A stretch of 64,000 nt of DNA from Olsenella sp. An270. Lineage in GTDB: Bacteria; Actinomycetota; Coriobacteriia; Coriobacteriales; Atopobiaceae. A program made the translations under genes and the position numbers. The DNA lies in NCBI RefSeq assembly GCF_002159735.1, contig NZ_NFJF01000005.1, positions 1 to 64,000 on the forward strand. The letters run 5' to 3'. Shown in pieces: positions 50,435 to 60,817 of the stretch. The notes beneath the pieces are model-generated. The model worked only from the letters and a program-made list of their open reading frames with translations, did no database searches and was not told where the DNA came from. Within the stretch, counting starts at the first letter, position 1, and the number at the start of each line of letters is the position of its first letter.

Positions 50435-50504
50435 AGTTTCCTCTTGGGCAGCCAAGACGTGAACCCGGGCCCCGAAGAGGGGCCAAGCGGAGGGGCCGCC
50501 AGGG

Positions 50505-50864
<360 letters not shown>

Positions 50865-52142
50865 TCAGGCGTCAAGACCGGTGAAGGCGGGGTAGGCGCT
50901 CTCGCCGTGCTCGGCGACGTCAAGGCCAAGCGCCTCGTCGCGGTCGCTCACGCGCAGCTGGCCTCGGAAGACGAGACGCAGCGCCCCGATGAGAACGAGG
51001 TCGAGCACAACCACTATGGCGAGGGTCACCACAATGCCGAGGACCTGGCTCACCATGAGAGACGGATCACCGGTGTAGAGCAGCCCGCCCTGTCCGGTCC
51101 ACGAGAGCTCGGGCACGCAGAAGAGGCCGGTGAGCAGCCCGCCCAGGATGCCGCCCACGCCGTGGCAGCCAAAGGCGTCGAGCGCGTCGTCATAGCCAAG
51201 GCGCGCCTTGAGGTGCGAAATGGCAAGGTAGCAGACAGGAGAGACGAGAAGCCCCATAACCACGGCCGCCCACGGCTCCACGAAACCCGCGCCCGGCGTC
51301 ACCACCACAAGCCCCGCAACCAGCCCGGTGCAGCCGCCCACGAGCGAGGGCTTGCCCGTGGCGACGCGCTCGACCACCAGCCAGGAGACCAGGCCCGCCG
51401 CGCTGGAGACGACCGTGTTGAGAATCGCCAGGGCAGCCGTGCCGTCGGCCGCGAACTCGGAGCCGCCGTTGAACCCAAACCACCCGAACCACAGAAGGCC
51501 CGCGCCCAGGGCGACGAACGGCACGTTGTGCGGACGGTAGCTCGTGAGACCAAAGCCGCGACGGCCGCCAAGCGCCAGGCAGAGCAGCAGGCCCGTGACG
51601 CCCGAGCTTATGTGGACCACGTCACCGCCGGCAAAGTCGAGCGCGCCGATCACGTCGCCAATGAGCGAGCCCTCCCCGCCCTACACCATGTGCGCGAGCG
51701 GCGCGTACACCACGAGCACCCACGCGGCGAGAAACGCCACGACCGCGCCAAAGCGCATGCGGCCGGCCACCGAACCCGTGACGATCGCGGCGGTGATCAT
51801 GGCAAAGGCCATTTGGAAGGTCACGTCAAGTATGCTCGGATAGGCCACGCCCTCCGGCACCGCGTCCTTCTCGGCCAGCATGCCGTTGACCACATTGGTG
51901 AGCCCCAGCTGGTCAAAGCCTCCAAACCACGAGAGCGAGCCGTCGCCGCCGTAGGCGAACGACCAGCCGGCCAGGACCCAGACGAGTCCCACCACGCCGA
52001 TGGCGGCAAAGCACATGAGCATGGTGTTGACCACGTTCTTGCGGCGGGCGAGACCGCCGTAGAAGAACGCGAGCCCCGGGGTCATGAACAGGACGAGCAT
52101 CGTGCAGACGAGCATGAAGGCCGTCGATCCGCTGTCATACAT
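50865..52142 (-). pseudogene. amt: Ammonium transporter amt, interrupted by a nonsense codon
   Basis: Reading from ATG at 52142 (after GAGGAGGCTCTC), the frame encodes an Amt channel of 425 codons. A TAG at 51681-51683, codon 154, splits it. Both halves are in the same frame and well conserved: the first has FMTPGLAFFYGGL and ends PLAHMV; the second resumes with GGEGSLIG then GALDFAGGDVVHISSG and DAFGCHGVGGILGG. The position of the stop corresponds to the Trp of the AHMVWGG motif (W148 of E. coli AmtB), so one G-to-A change (TGG to TAG) explains it. A truncated product is unlikely to work. Sequencing error or readthrough remain possible. Confidence 0.85.
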
Positions 52143-52310
52143 GAGAGCCTCCTCGGTCGCGCGGACGTGACCCGACCGATGCTGCTCCCTTTCAGCGCCG
52201 AGAAACGACTCGCCGCGCGGAAGGTAACCTCCGCGCGGCGAGATAGAAACCTTTGACGCGGCCTCGCAACGCACCGCCATGCGGCGGAAACGCGCGAGAA
52301 ACCCGCCCCG

Positions 52311-53594
52311 CTAGATCGCGGCGAGGGCCTGCTCGATGTCGGCGATGAGGTCGGCACTGTCCTCCAGGCCACACGAGAAGCGCACCATGGCCGGGGAGAT
52401 GCCGGCCGCGACCAGCTCCTCGTCGTTCATCTGGCGGTGCGTCGCGGAGGCCGGGTGCAGGCAGCAGGTGCGTGCGTCGGCCACGTGCGTCTCGATCGCG
52501 GCGAGGCGCAGCGCCGCCATGAACTTCTCGGCAGCCGCACGGCCTCCGGCCAGCTCGAAGGACACGACGCCGGAGCCGCCCTCGGGCAGGTACTTCTGGG
52601 CGAGCTCGTGGTACGGGTCGCCGGCCAGGTGCGGGAAGCGCACCGAGGTCACCTTGTCGGAGCCCGCGAGGTACTCCGCCACGGCGAGGCCGTTCTCAAA
52701 GTGACGAGGCATGCGCACGTGCAGGCTCTCGAGGCCCATGTTGAGGTAGAACGCGTTCTGCGGGCTCTGGATGGAGCCGAGGTCGCGCATGAGCTGGGAG
52801 GTCGCCTTGGTGATGAAGGCGCCGGCCTGACCGAACTTCTCGGCGTAGACGATGCCGTGGTAGGACTCGTCCGGGGTCGTGAGGCCGGGGAACTTGTCCG
52901 CGTGCGCCATCCAGTCAAAGTTGCCGGAGTCCACGATCGCGCCGCCCACGCCCACGCCATGGCCGTCCATGTACTTGGTGGTGGAGTGGGTCACGATGTC
53001 CGCGCCCCACTCGATGGGGCGGCAGAAGACGGGCGTGGGGAACGTGTTGTCCACGATCAGCGGCACGCCGTGCGCGTGGGCTGCGCTCGCAAAGCGCTCG
53101 ATGTCCAGCACGTCGAGCGCGGGGTTGGCGATCGTCTCGCCAAAGACGGCGCGTGTGTTGGGGCGGAAGGCCGCCTCGAGCTCCTCGGGCGTGCAGGTGG
53201 GCGAGACGAACGTGGACTCGATGCCCATCTTGGCCATGGTGTGCGCGATCAGGTTGTAGGTACCGCCATAGATGGCCGAGCTCGCCACGACGTGGCTGCC
53301 CGCCTCGCAGATGTTGAAGAGCGCGAAGAAGTTGGCCGCCTGGCCGGAGCTCGTGAGCATGGCCGCGGCGCCGCCCTCGAGCGCGGCGATCTTGGCCGCG
53401 ACGGCATCGTTGGTGGGGTTCTGCAGGCGCGTGTAGAAGTAGCCCTCCGCCTCGAGGTCAAAGAGCTGACCCATGTGCTCGGAGGTGGCGTACTTGAAGG
53501 TGGTGGACTGGACGATGGGAATCTGGCGCGGCTCGCCGTCGCCCGGCGTGTAGCCGGCCTGGACGCAGCGGGTGCCGATGCTCTGCTCGCTCAT
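52311..53594 (-). CDS. metY: O-acetylhomoserine sulfhydrylase
   Basis: PLP enzyme making homocysteine from O-acetylhomoserine and sulfide (427 aa). Typical segments are RCVQAGYTPGDGEPRQIPI, YFYTRLQNPTNDAVAAKIAA near residue 60, the PLP lysine in VTHSTTKYMDGHG near residue 205, and RTCCLHPASATHRQ near residue 370. The ATG at 53594 follows GAAAGGAGCCCC. No SAM riboswitch was found upstream. The gene stands alone between amt and fumC. Confidence 0.94.
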   Translation of the reverse strand: MSEQSIGTRCVQAGYTPGDGEPRQIPIVQSTTFKYATSEHMGQLFDLEAEGYFYTRLQNPTNDAVAAKIAALEGGAAAMLTSSGQAANFFALFNICEAGSHVVASSAIYGGTYNLIAHTMAKMGIESTFVSPTCTPEELEAAFRPNTRAVFGETIANPALDVLDIERFASAAHAHGVPLIVDNTFPTPVFCRPIEWGADIVTHSTTKYMDGHGVGVGGAIVDSGNFDWMAHADKFPGLTTPDESYHGIVYAEKFGQAGAFITKATSQLMRDLGSIQSPQNAFYLNMGLESLHVRMPRHFENGLAVAEYLAGSDKVTSVRFPHLAGDPYHELAQKYLPEGGSGVVSFELAGGRAAAEKFMAALRLAAIETHVADARTCCLHPASATHRQMNDEELVAAGISPAMVRFSCGLEDSADLIADIEQALAAI

Positions 53595-53676
53595 GGGGCT
53601 CCTTTCGTAGGCTCGCTCCATGATAGCGCGGCACGTGCTGTGGGCAGACGGCGCGGCGGGCGCGATGCCTCAGGAT

Positions 53677-53749
53677 TAACACGCAGAATCGGACTTTTCC
53701 GAAAAACCCAACTGCGGATATATAAGATTTAAGGTGATTCTGCGTGTTA
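53677..53749. repeat. Inverted repeat between metY and fumC
   Basis: TAACACGCAGAATC (53677-53690) and GATTCTGCGTGTTA (53736-53749) are perfect 14-bp complements, separated by 45 bp of AT-rich sequence. It lies between the end of fumC and the start of metY on the minus strand, so it may end the fumC transcript or hold the metY operator. Confidence 0.6.
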
Positions 53750-53796
53750 TTCCGGCGAGAAGGGCGGACGGGGGCGCGGCGAGAAGGGCGTGGCGG

Positions 53797-55200
53797 CTAC
53801 ACCATCCGCTCGGGGTGGAAGACCTCGTCGAAGCGCTCCGGGGTGAGAAGCCCCAGCGACACGCAGGCCTCCTTGAGGGAGGTCCCCTCGGCAAAGGCCT
53901 TCTTGGCCACGCGCGCGGCGTTGTCGTAGCCGATGTGGGGGTTGAGGCAGGTCACCAGCATGAGCGAGCGGTGGAGGTTCTCGTCCATCCTCTCTCGGTT
54001 GGCGCGGATGCCGCTCGCGCAGCGCTCGTCGAACGAGACGATCGCGTCGGCGAGGAGCCGCACGGACTGCAGGTAGTTGTAGGCGATCACCGGCATGAAG
54101 ACGTTGAGCTCGAAGTTGCCCTGGGAGGCGGCCATCCCGATCGCGGCGTCGTTGCCCATGACCTGCACGGCCACCATGGTGACGGCCTCGCACTGGGTGG
54201 GGTTGACCTTGCCCGGCATGATGGAGCTGCCCGGCTCGTTGGCCGGGATCGTGATCTCGCCGAGGCCGAGGCGCGGGCCCGAGGCGAGCCAGCGCACGTC
54301 GTTGGCGATCTTCATCATGTTGGCGGCGAGGCCCTTCACGGCGCCGTGGGAGAACACGAGCGCGTCCTTGCCCGTGAGCGCGCGGAACTTGTTGGGGTCG
54401 GTCTCGAAGGGCTCCCCGGTGAGCTCGGCGAGCTCCGCGGCCACGGCCTCGTCGAAGCCCGCCGGCGCGTTGAGGCCCGTGCCCACGGCCGTGCCGCCGA
54501 GCGCCAGGCGATAGAGCCCCGGCATCGCGGCGAGAAGCTCCTCGCGCGAGCCCTCGAGCAGGCCGCGCCAGCCGGAGATCTCCTGGGAGAACGAGATGGG
54601 CACCGCGTCCTGCAGGTGGGTGCGCCCGCTCTTGACCACGCCCTCGTTCTCCTCCTCGAGGCGGCGGAGCGTGGCCGTGAGCTGGTCGATCGCAGGGAGC
54701 AGGCGCCCCGTCACGGCGAGCGCCGCGGCCACGTGCATGGCCGTGGGGAAGGTGTCGTTGGAGGACTGGCTCATGTTGACCGAGTCATTGGGGTGGAGCG
54801 GCTTCTCCAGCTCCACGCCCTTCTCGGCCGCGAGCTGGTTGCCGCGGTTGGCCAGCACCTCGTTCATGTTCATGTTGGACTGGGTGCCCGAGCCCGTCTG
54901 CCACACCACAAGCGGGAAGTCGTCGTCATGGGCGCCGAGAAGAACCTCGTCGGCGGCGGCGCAGATGAGGTCGCACGCCTCGGGAGCAAGGCGGCCAAGA
55001 CCGCAGTTGGCGCGCGCGGCCGCCTTCTTCACCAGGGCGAACGCGCGCACGATCTCCTCGGGCATACGCTCGGTGCCGATCGGGAAGTTCTCGTGGCTGC
55101 GCTCGGTCTGGGCGCCCCAGAGGGCCCCCTCCGGCACGTACATCTCGCCCATCGAGTCACGCTCGACGCGCCAGCCCTCCCGCGCGCTCAGCTCGCCCAC
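53797..55200 (-). CDS. fumC: Class II fumarate hydratase
   Basis: Iron-independent fumarase interconverting fumarate and malate (467 aa). The N-terminus [19 protein letters not shown], the [14 protein letters not shown] loop near residue 100, [13 protein letters not shown] near residue 135 and the signature [13 protein letters not shown] near residue 322 are present. The start is GTG at 55200 behind GAGGAGTAGGC, which overlaps the stop of the SixA-CHAD gene. The two are therefore co-translated, though no functional link is evident. Confidence 0.95.
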   Translation of the reverse strand: MGELSAREGWRVERDSMGEMYVPEGALWGAQTERSHENFPIGTERMPEEIVRAFALVKKAAARANCGLGRLAPEACDLICAAADEVLLGAHDDDFPLVVWQTGSGTQSNMNMNEVLANRGNQLAAEKGVELEKPLHPNDSVNMSQSSNDTFPTAMHVAAALAVTGRLLPAIDQLTATLRRLEEENEGVVKSGRTHLQDAVPISFSQEISGWRGLLEGSREELLAAMPGLYRLALGGTAVGTGLNAPAGFDEAVAAELAELTGEPFETDPNKFRALTGKDALVFSHGAVKGLAANMMKIANDVRWLASGPRLGLGEITIPANEPGSSIMPGKVNPTQCEAVTMVAVQVMGNDAAIGMAASQGNFELNVFMPVIAYNYLQSVRLLADAIVSFDERCASGIRANRERMDENLHRSLMLVTCLNPHIGYDNAARVAKKAFAEGTSLKEACVSLGLLTPERFDEVFHPERMV

Positions 55201-55202
55201 GC

Positions 55203-56549
55203 CTACTCCTCCTCGTCGTCGACGACGTCGGAGGTGCGGGCGGGGCGCCCGTCGGCCTCGCGCCGCTCCATGCCGGACGTGATGGCCGAGACGACCTCGG
55301 CCTGGTCGCGCGCCACCACGCCGAGGTCGGCGCGCACGCCGCGGAAGCGCGGGCTCTTGGCGCACTCCTCGGCGAGCTGCTTGTTGCTGCGGGCATCCGA
55401 GAGGGCGCCCAGCTCGCGCTGGATCTCGTCGAGGTACTCGCCCATCTGCGCGCGGTCGGGGCCCAGGACCTCGCCCAGGCGCTCGGCCACGTAGCGCATC
55501 TCCTTGGTGTCGCGACGCGCCACGTACACGGCGTCGCCGTCGCGCAGGTCGAGGCCAAAGAGGCCCTCGTCGACCTCGTTGAACTGGGCGTCAAAGCGCG
55601 CGCGGAAGTCCTCGGCGGTGAGCCCGCGCTCCGCGACCTTGGACTTCCAGCTGAGACAGCCGAGGTCGCGGGCGAGGCGCTTGAGGTCCTTCGCGGCGTT
55701 GTGCTTGCGCATCAGCGTGACGAGCGACGAGCACTCGAGCGCGCGCTCCTTGGCGCACGCCATCGGCAGCAGGCAGTTCTCGCCCAGCTCGCCGCTCTCC
55801 ACGAGGCCGTCCACGGCGTCGGAGAGGATGTCGAGGGCACGCAGGCGGGCAGAGGCAACCTGCAGCTCCTTGAGGACGTGCTCGCAGCGCCGGTTCTGCT
55901 TCTTGCCCTGCCACGGCGCGAGGAACTGCAGGAGGGAGCGCACGCGGCGGATGGCCACCCTAAACTCCAGGAGCCTCGACGGCTCGTCCGGGCTGGCGAG
56001 AAACGCCTTGGCGCTGCCCGCGAGGTCCTTCGCGGAGTCGGCCAGGGCGCGCTCCACGAGCGCGAGCTCCTCCCATGAGGCGCACTCGGGACCGGCCACG
56101 TACCAGCGCAGGACGCCGCGACGGGCGGGGCCCTCGGGCAGGTCGATGGCGACGGCGGTCCCCTTGCCGAAGGGCGGGCAGGTGCCGACCATGCGCGCGG
56201 CGAGCGTGTCCACGAAGGGAGCGTGCCCCACGGCGATCACGCACGGCACGTCGACCGCCTCGAGCTCGGCGAGGAAGGTCGCTCCGTCCTGGGCGTAGAG
56301 CGACTGGCGGACCTCGATGTCCTCGACGCCCACCGCGGCGGCGACCACGTCGGCCGTCTCGAGGGCGCGCACGGCGGGGCTGCTCCAGACGCGGACCTGC
56401 GCGGCGTCGCCGAGCAGGGAGAAGGTGCGGGGATAGGCGGCCCTGAGCGAGCGGGCGCCCGACTCCGTGAGCCTGCGGTCGAGGTCGGAGCCCGTGGGCG
56501 ACGTCGCCTCGGGCGCACCGTGCCGAACGAGAACCAGCAACTTGACCAT
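55203..56549 (-). CDS. SixA-type histidine phosphatase fused to a CHAD domain
   Basis: Fusion of two domains (448 aa). Residues 1-150 form a histidine phosphatase with [11 protein letters not shown] (catalytic RHG near residue 9) and the second His in [11 protein letters not shown] near residue 103. Residues about 190-430 form a CHAD domain, an all-helical, basic polyphosphate-binding module ([18 protein letters not shown]). The pair suggests a polyphosphate-targeted or polyphosphate-localised phosphatase. The ATG at 56549 follows GGGGGAGAC. It is followed tightly by fumC. Confidence 0.85.
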   Translation of the reverse strand: MVKLLVLVRHGAPEATSPTGSDLDRRLTESGARSLRAAYPRTFSLLGDAAQVRVWSSPAVRALETADVVAAAVGVEDIEVRQSLYAQDGATFLAELEAVDVPCVIAVGHAPFVDTLAARMVGTCPPFGKGTAVAIDLPEGPARRGVLRWYVAGPECASWEELALVERALADSAKDLAGSAKAFLASPDEPSRLLEFRVAIRRVRSLLQFLAPWQGKKQNRRCEHVLKELQVASARLRALDILSDAVDGLVESGELGENCLLPMACAKERALECSSLVTLMRKHNAAKDLKRLARDLGCLSWKSKVAERGLTAEDFRARFDAQFNEVDEGLFGLDLRDGDAVYVARRDTKEMRYVAERLGEVLGPDRAQMGEYLDEIQRELGALSDARSNKQLAEECAKSPRFRGVRADLGVVARDQAEVVSAITSGMERREADGRPARTSDVVDDEEE

Positions 56550-56691
56550 GTCTCCCCCGTCCTTCGCATTCGGCGGAACCACCGAACCCCTAGCATAGCA
56601 ATTCGCCGCTCACCGATTAGCTGCCCCGGGGAGCGGCTTTCAGGCTCGTAACAACGACACTAGATATATCCACCCGCAAGGAGGTGCGTCC

Positions 56692-57690
56692 ATGAACCCC
56701 AACCACGCCAACCACGCGCCAGCATCCGCCGGGACCGACGCGACCTCCGCCGCCCGTCTCGGCCACGCGATCGCCGAGCAGCTCGCCGCGACGCTCAGCA
56801 CCCGCAAGGAGACGATCGCCCTCTCGGTGATGTGTCTGCTCTCCGGCGGACACCTGCTGCTCGAGGACGTGCCGGGCGTCGGGAAGACCACGCTCGCCCG
56901 CGCCCTCGCCCGCGCCGTCAACGCGCGCGTCACCCGCGTCCAGTTCACGCCCGACATGCTCCCGAGCGACCTCACCGGCGTCAGCGTCTGGGACCCGCAG
57001 GCGCGCGCCTTCACCTTCCACCCCGGCCCGGTCTTCTCGGACGTGGTGCTCGCCGACGAGATCAACCGCGCCAACCCCAAGACGCAGTCGGCCCTGCTCG
57101 AGGCCATGGAGGAGCGGCGGGTGTCCGTGGACGGCACCACCTACGACCTGCCCGACCCCTTCTTCGTCCTGGCGACCCAGAACCCCGTCGAGATGGAGGG
57201 GACCTACCCGCTTCCCGAGGCGCAGCTCGACCGCTTCATGGTGCGTGCGAGCCTGGGCTACCCCGCGCCCGCCGACGAGCGCGCCATGCTCGTCGGCGCG
57301 TCGGGCACGGACCCGGTTTCGCGCGTGAGGCCCGTCTGCGACCTCGCCGACGTCCGGGTGTTCCGCGCGCTCGCGTCGGGCGTGCACGTGAGCGAGGAGG
57401 TCGCCGACTACGCCCTCGCCATCCTCGACGCCACGCGCCGCGCCCCCGAGGTCAGGCTCGGGGCCTCCCCGCGCGCCGGACTCGCCCTGCTCGCCGTCAG
57501 CCGCACGCACGCCCTGCTCGACGGGAGGACGGCGGTCTTCCCCGAGGACGTCCGCACGCTCGCCCCCGCCGTGCTCGCGCACCGCCTCGTGCTGCGCGAT
57601 GCCATCCCCGGCACCCCGCAGGCAGAGCAGCAGCGCGCCGTCCTCGCGCGCGTCATCTCACGGGTGAGCGCCCCGGGCTCGCGTCGCTGA
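56692..57690 (+). CDS. MoxR-family AAA+ ATPase
   Basis: Chaperone-like ATPase (332 aa), typically acting with DUF58 and von Willebrand proteins. Walker A GVGKTTLARALA near residue 62, Walker B VVLADEINRANPKTQ near residue 120, sensor 1 FFVLATQNPVEMEGTYPLPEA near residue 160 and the arginine-rich lid are intact. AAGGAGGTGCG precedes the ATG. The stop overlaps the start of the DUF58 fusion gene by one base (TGATG). Confidence 0.93.
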   Translation: MNPNHANHAPASAGTDATSAARLGHAIAEQLAATLSTRKETIALSVMCLLSGGHLLLEDVPGVGKTTLARALARAVNARVTRVQFTPDMLPSDLTGVSVWDPQARAFTFHPGPVFSDVVLADEINRANPKTQSALLEAMEERRVSVDGTTYDLPDPFFVLATQNPVEMEGTYPLPEAQLDRFMVRASLGYPAPADERAMLVGASGTDPVSRVRPVCDLADVRVFRALASGVHVSEEVADYALAILDATRRAPEVRLGASPRAGLALLAVSRTHALLDGRTAVFPEDVRTLAPAVLAHRLVLRDAIPGTPQAEQQRAVLARVISRVSAPGSRR

Positions 57691-60600
57691 TGGGAGTGCG
57701 GGGCGAGAAGAACGCCCGGCCGCTGGCCCTCACGCGCCGCGGCGCGGCCCAGCTCCTGATCGGCTCCGGGCTGCTCGCCGCCGGCCTGGTCGGCGGCTGG
57801 CTCGCCCCGGGGGCCGCCGGCATCGCCCTGCTCGCCTCCTGCGCACTTGGGCTCGCCGAGGTCCTTCTCGCCCGGGCCGTGGGCGCTCGGGCCGGCTCCG
57901 CCCTCTTCGAGGCGAGCTCGCGCGCCGAGTCTTGGGTGCGCGTCGACCAGCGCGGCGAGGTCGTCGAGAGCCTGTCCGCCCCCGGCGCGCGGCGCGGCCT
58001 CTACCGCCAGCGGAGCGTGCGCGTGACCTGGTCGGACGCCTTCGGGTTCTGGCGCGCCACGCGCGTCGAGCCCTCCGACCGCGAGCTGCGCGTCCCACCC
58101 GTCGTGAGCCCCGAGCTGCTCCGTCACGTCGCCGGGCGGCCGCTGGCGCGCATCGCCGAGCGCACGTCCGAGCAGGACCGCACGAGCGTGCGGCCCTACG
58201 AGAAGGGCGACGGAATCCGCAGGATCGCCTGGCGGCAGACCGCCCACCACGGCGAGCTCATGTCGTTCGAGCAGACGGGCACCGACGCGCCGCCCGTCCT
58301 CGTGGTCGCGGATGCGATCGGGGCAGGCAACGGCGACGGGCTCGCCGCCGCCCTCGCGGCCGTCCTCCGCGGCCTTCAGAGGGTGCCGGACGTCCTCCTG
58401 AGCGACGGTGTCCGCGTCCTGCGCTCGCCAATCCAGCAGGAGCGCTTCTGCGCCGCCGTCGTGGGCGAGCGCGCGGACGGAGAGGAGGCGGCGCGCAGGG
58501 CCCGCGAGGTGACGCGCATCGCCGGGGGCGGCCCCTCCCGGCGGCGCGTCGTGCTCGTGACCCGGGACCCGGAGGGAGCCTTCGCCCGGGCACTGACCCG
58601 CGGGCCGCTCGCAGGCTCCGTCACCGTCGTTCGCGCGACGGGGTCGGCGGGCGTCGCGGGGGCGCATGAGGGGACCGCCGAGAAGGACGACGCCGTGGCG
58701 GAGCCCACGCAGGCCGCGGCGGCCCCCGCCCGCCCGGGCGCCGTCGCCGAGCTCGCCGCCCTGCTCGCCTGCTGCGCGCTCGCGCTGCTCGCGGCGGTCT
58801 CGCTCGCGAGCATGATCTACGAGGGCGCGTGGTCGGGAATCGTCCCCACGCTGCTCGTCCCCGGGGCGGCTCTGGGCTCGGCACTCGGCGCGCTGCTGCG
58901 ACGGGCCGGGGCGCGGCCCGCCGTGCGTGCGGGCGCGACCGTCCTTCTCGCCGTCGCGCTTTTGGTTGCGGGCGCGGCCCTCGCGCTCTGGCTCCTCGAC
59001 GGCCGCGTGGGCGCCGTCGCGGTGGAGGGCACCGAGGCCGCGCGGCTCCAGACGGTCTGGGACGAGCCCCTGCGCTGGCTGCGCGTGATCGTCGACACCG
59101 GGGCGGAGCAGCTCGCCGGCGCCGCGTCGGGCCCGGCCGACGAGACCTGGGACATCCTCGTCGTGCTCATGGGCTCCGGGCTCGCCGCCCTGCTCGCCTG
59201 CCTCTCGGCCTCCCGCGCCCTGCGTGGTGCCGCCGCGCTCGTCCCGCTCGCGCTCGCCGCCGCCGACCAGTCCATCATGGGCCCCGCCGCGCGCCTCGGG
59301 TGGGTGGGCGCGACCGTCGCCCTGGGCCTTATGCTCGTCTGGCTCTCGGGCTGTCGGAGGCCCCGCGTCCCGCGGGCGCTCCTCGTGACGGCGCTCGCCT
59401 GCGCGCTCGGCTGGGGTGCGGCGGCCGTCGCGCCGACGGCCGACTTCTCGCCGTGGTCCGCGGGTGGAACGCGGGTTGAGACGCTCGTGGACCTCTCGCG
59501 CGACCTCCGCAGCCGCTCGAACGAGCGCGTCCTCACCTATGACACGACGTCGATCGGTCCCGTCTACCTGCGGCTCGGCGTGCTCGACACCTTCGACGGA
59601 TCAACGTGGCGCTTCGAGGGGCGCGACGGCACCGCGCTCGAGGACGACTCGCCGCTCTACTGGGCGGGCCGCGCCGGGGGGATCGACGGGGACGCGTGGG
59701 CGTCGCAGCTCGTGCCCTACGTCACGACGACCCTTGCGCCCGAGGAGGGGGCCGATCCCTCCATGCCCACCCCACCGGGGTCCGCCACGGGGCTCCTCGG
59801 CGACGACGGGTCGCTCGAGGCGAGCGGCTGCTACCTCGCGCCGGTCACGGGCGCCTCGTACCTGGACACGCTCCTCCGCGTCGCCCCGGCGCTCGAGGGC
59901 TACGACCGAGGCAGGAGCGGTCCCGGCGCACGGGCACTCGAGGTCCCCTCGGAGCTGCCCGACGAGGTCGCCGACGTCGTCGCGCGGGCGCGCTCCGAGG
60001 GCGCGGGGGACGCGGGCGCAAACCTCGTCACCCAGGTCGACGCCATCCGCTGGCTCGTCTCCTACTTCACCGACGGGAGCTTCTCGTACTCGCTCGACGC
60101 GCCCGGCGGAGACGAGGGCAACCTCGAGACGATCGGGAGCTTCCTCGAGTCGCGCTCCGGCTACTGCGTGCACTACGCGACGACGTTCGCCCTGCTCGCG
60201 CGCGAGCTCGGCGTACCCGCGCGCGTGGCGCTCGGCTACGCGCCGTCCGCGCAGCGAGACGACGCCGGGAGCTACGTGGTCACGATGCGCGAGCTCCACG
60301 CCTGGGCCGAGGTCTGGTTCGACGGCATCGGCTGGGTCGGCGTGGACGTGACGCCCGCTGCGGGGGCGGGAACGTCGACGCCGGAGGCGGAGGAGACGTC
60401 GGAGGGTGAGACGCCGACGAGCGAGCCTGCGCCGGAGGAGACGCCCACGGAGCCCGTGGAGGAGTCTCCGCAGCAGGACGCTCCCAGAGAGGAGGCCGAG
60501 AAGGACGACGCCTCGCCGCTTCCCTGGCGGGCGGTCGTCCCTCTCGGCCTTGTGGCTCTCGCCGTGGCCGGCGCCGCGGCCGTCCTTCTCGCCCGACGCC

Positions 60601-60791
60601 GCAGAACCGCGACCTGGCAGGCCGCCTGGAGGCGCATCTGCCGCAGGGCATGGCGCTCCGGCGTCCGCTGGGACAAGAGCGCCACCGAGGACATCATCGT
60701 CGAGCGTATATGCGAGCAGCTGGACGACGACGCCCGCGCCGCCGAGGTCCGCCGCATCGCCCGCAACGCCTGCCTCGAGCGCTACGGCTAG
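57690..60791 (+). CDS. DUF58-transglutaminase (TgpA-like) fusion membrane protein
   Basis: Large protein (1033 aa) joining functions usually encoded separately after moxR. Residues 1-330 form a DUF58 protein: two N-terminal helices and the signature RPYEKGDGIRRIAWRQTAHH near residue 170. From about residue 345 a TgpA-like multi-helix membrane part follows, then an external transglutaminase domain. Its catalytic triad is visible as Cys in SGYCVHYATTF (about 826), His in ELHAWAEVWF (about 870) and Asp in VGVDVTPAAG (about 886). A Glu/Pro/Thr-rich linker and one more helix end it. There is a single open frame with no stop at the junction. Confidence 0.88.
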   Translation: MGVRGEKNARPLALTRRGAAQLLIGSGLLAAGLVGGWLAPGAAGIALLASCALGLAEVLLARAVGARAGSALFEASSRAESWVRVDQRGEVVESLSAPGARRGLYRQRSVRVTWSDAFGFWRATRVEPSDRELRVPPVVSPELLRHVAGRPLARIAERTSEQDRTSVRPYEKGDGIRRIAWRQTAHHGELMSFEQTGTDAPPVLVVADAIGAGNGDGLAAALAAVLRGLQRVPDVLLSDGVRVLRSPIQQERFCAAVVGERADGEEAARRAREVTRIAGGGPSRRRVVLVTRDPEGAFARALTRGPLAGSVTVVRATGSAGVAGAHEGTAEKDDAVAEPTQAAAAPARPGAVAELAALLACCALALLAAVSLASMIYEGAWSGIVPTLLVPGAALGSALGALLRRAGARPAVRAGATVLLAVALLVAGAALALWLLDGRVGAVAVEGTEAARLQTVWDEPLRWLRVIVDTGAEQLAGAASGPADETWDILVVLMGSGLAALLACLSASRALRGAAALVPLALAAADQSIMGPAARLGWVGATVALGLMLVWLSGCRRPRVPRALLVTALACALGWGAAAVAPTADFSPWSAGGTRVETLVDLSRDLRSRSNERVLTYDTTSIGPVYLRLGVLDTFDGSTWRFEGRDGTALEDDSPLYWAGRAGGIDGDAWASQLVPYVTTTLAPEEGADPSMPTPPGSATGLLGDDGSLEASGCYLAPVTGASYLDTLLRVAPALEGYDRGRSGPGARALEVPSELPDEVADVVARARSEGAGDAGANLVTQVDAIRWLVSYFTDGSFSYSLDAPGGDEGNLETIGSFLESRSGYCVHYATTFALLARELGVPARVALGYAPSAQRDDAGSYVVTMRELHAWAEVWFDGIGWVGVDVTPAAGAGTSTPEAEETSEGETPTSEPAPEETPTEPVEESPQQDAPREEAEKDDASPLPWRAVVPLGLVALAVAGAAAVLLARRRRTATWQAAWRRICRRAWRSGVRWDKSATEDIIVERICEQLDDDARAAEVRRIARNACLERYG

Positions 60792-60817
60792 ACCCCGTCG
60801 TCAAGCGGACGCGTTCG

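Noticed and set aside
51681-51683. Two separate genes instead of a broken amt
   Set aside because: Both halves lie in one frame, each lacks part of the Amt fold, and the second has no ribosome site at its GTG.
53595-53796. SAM riboswitch before metY
   Set aside because: No conserved SAM-I or SAM-II core could be traced; only the inverted repeat is seen.
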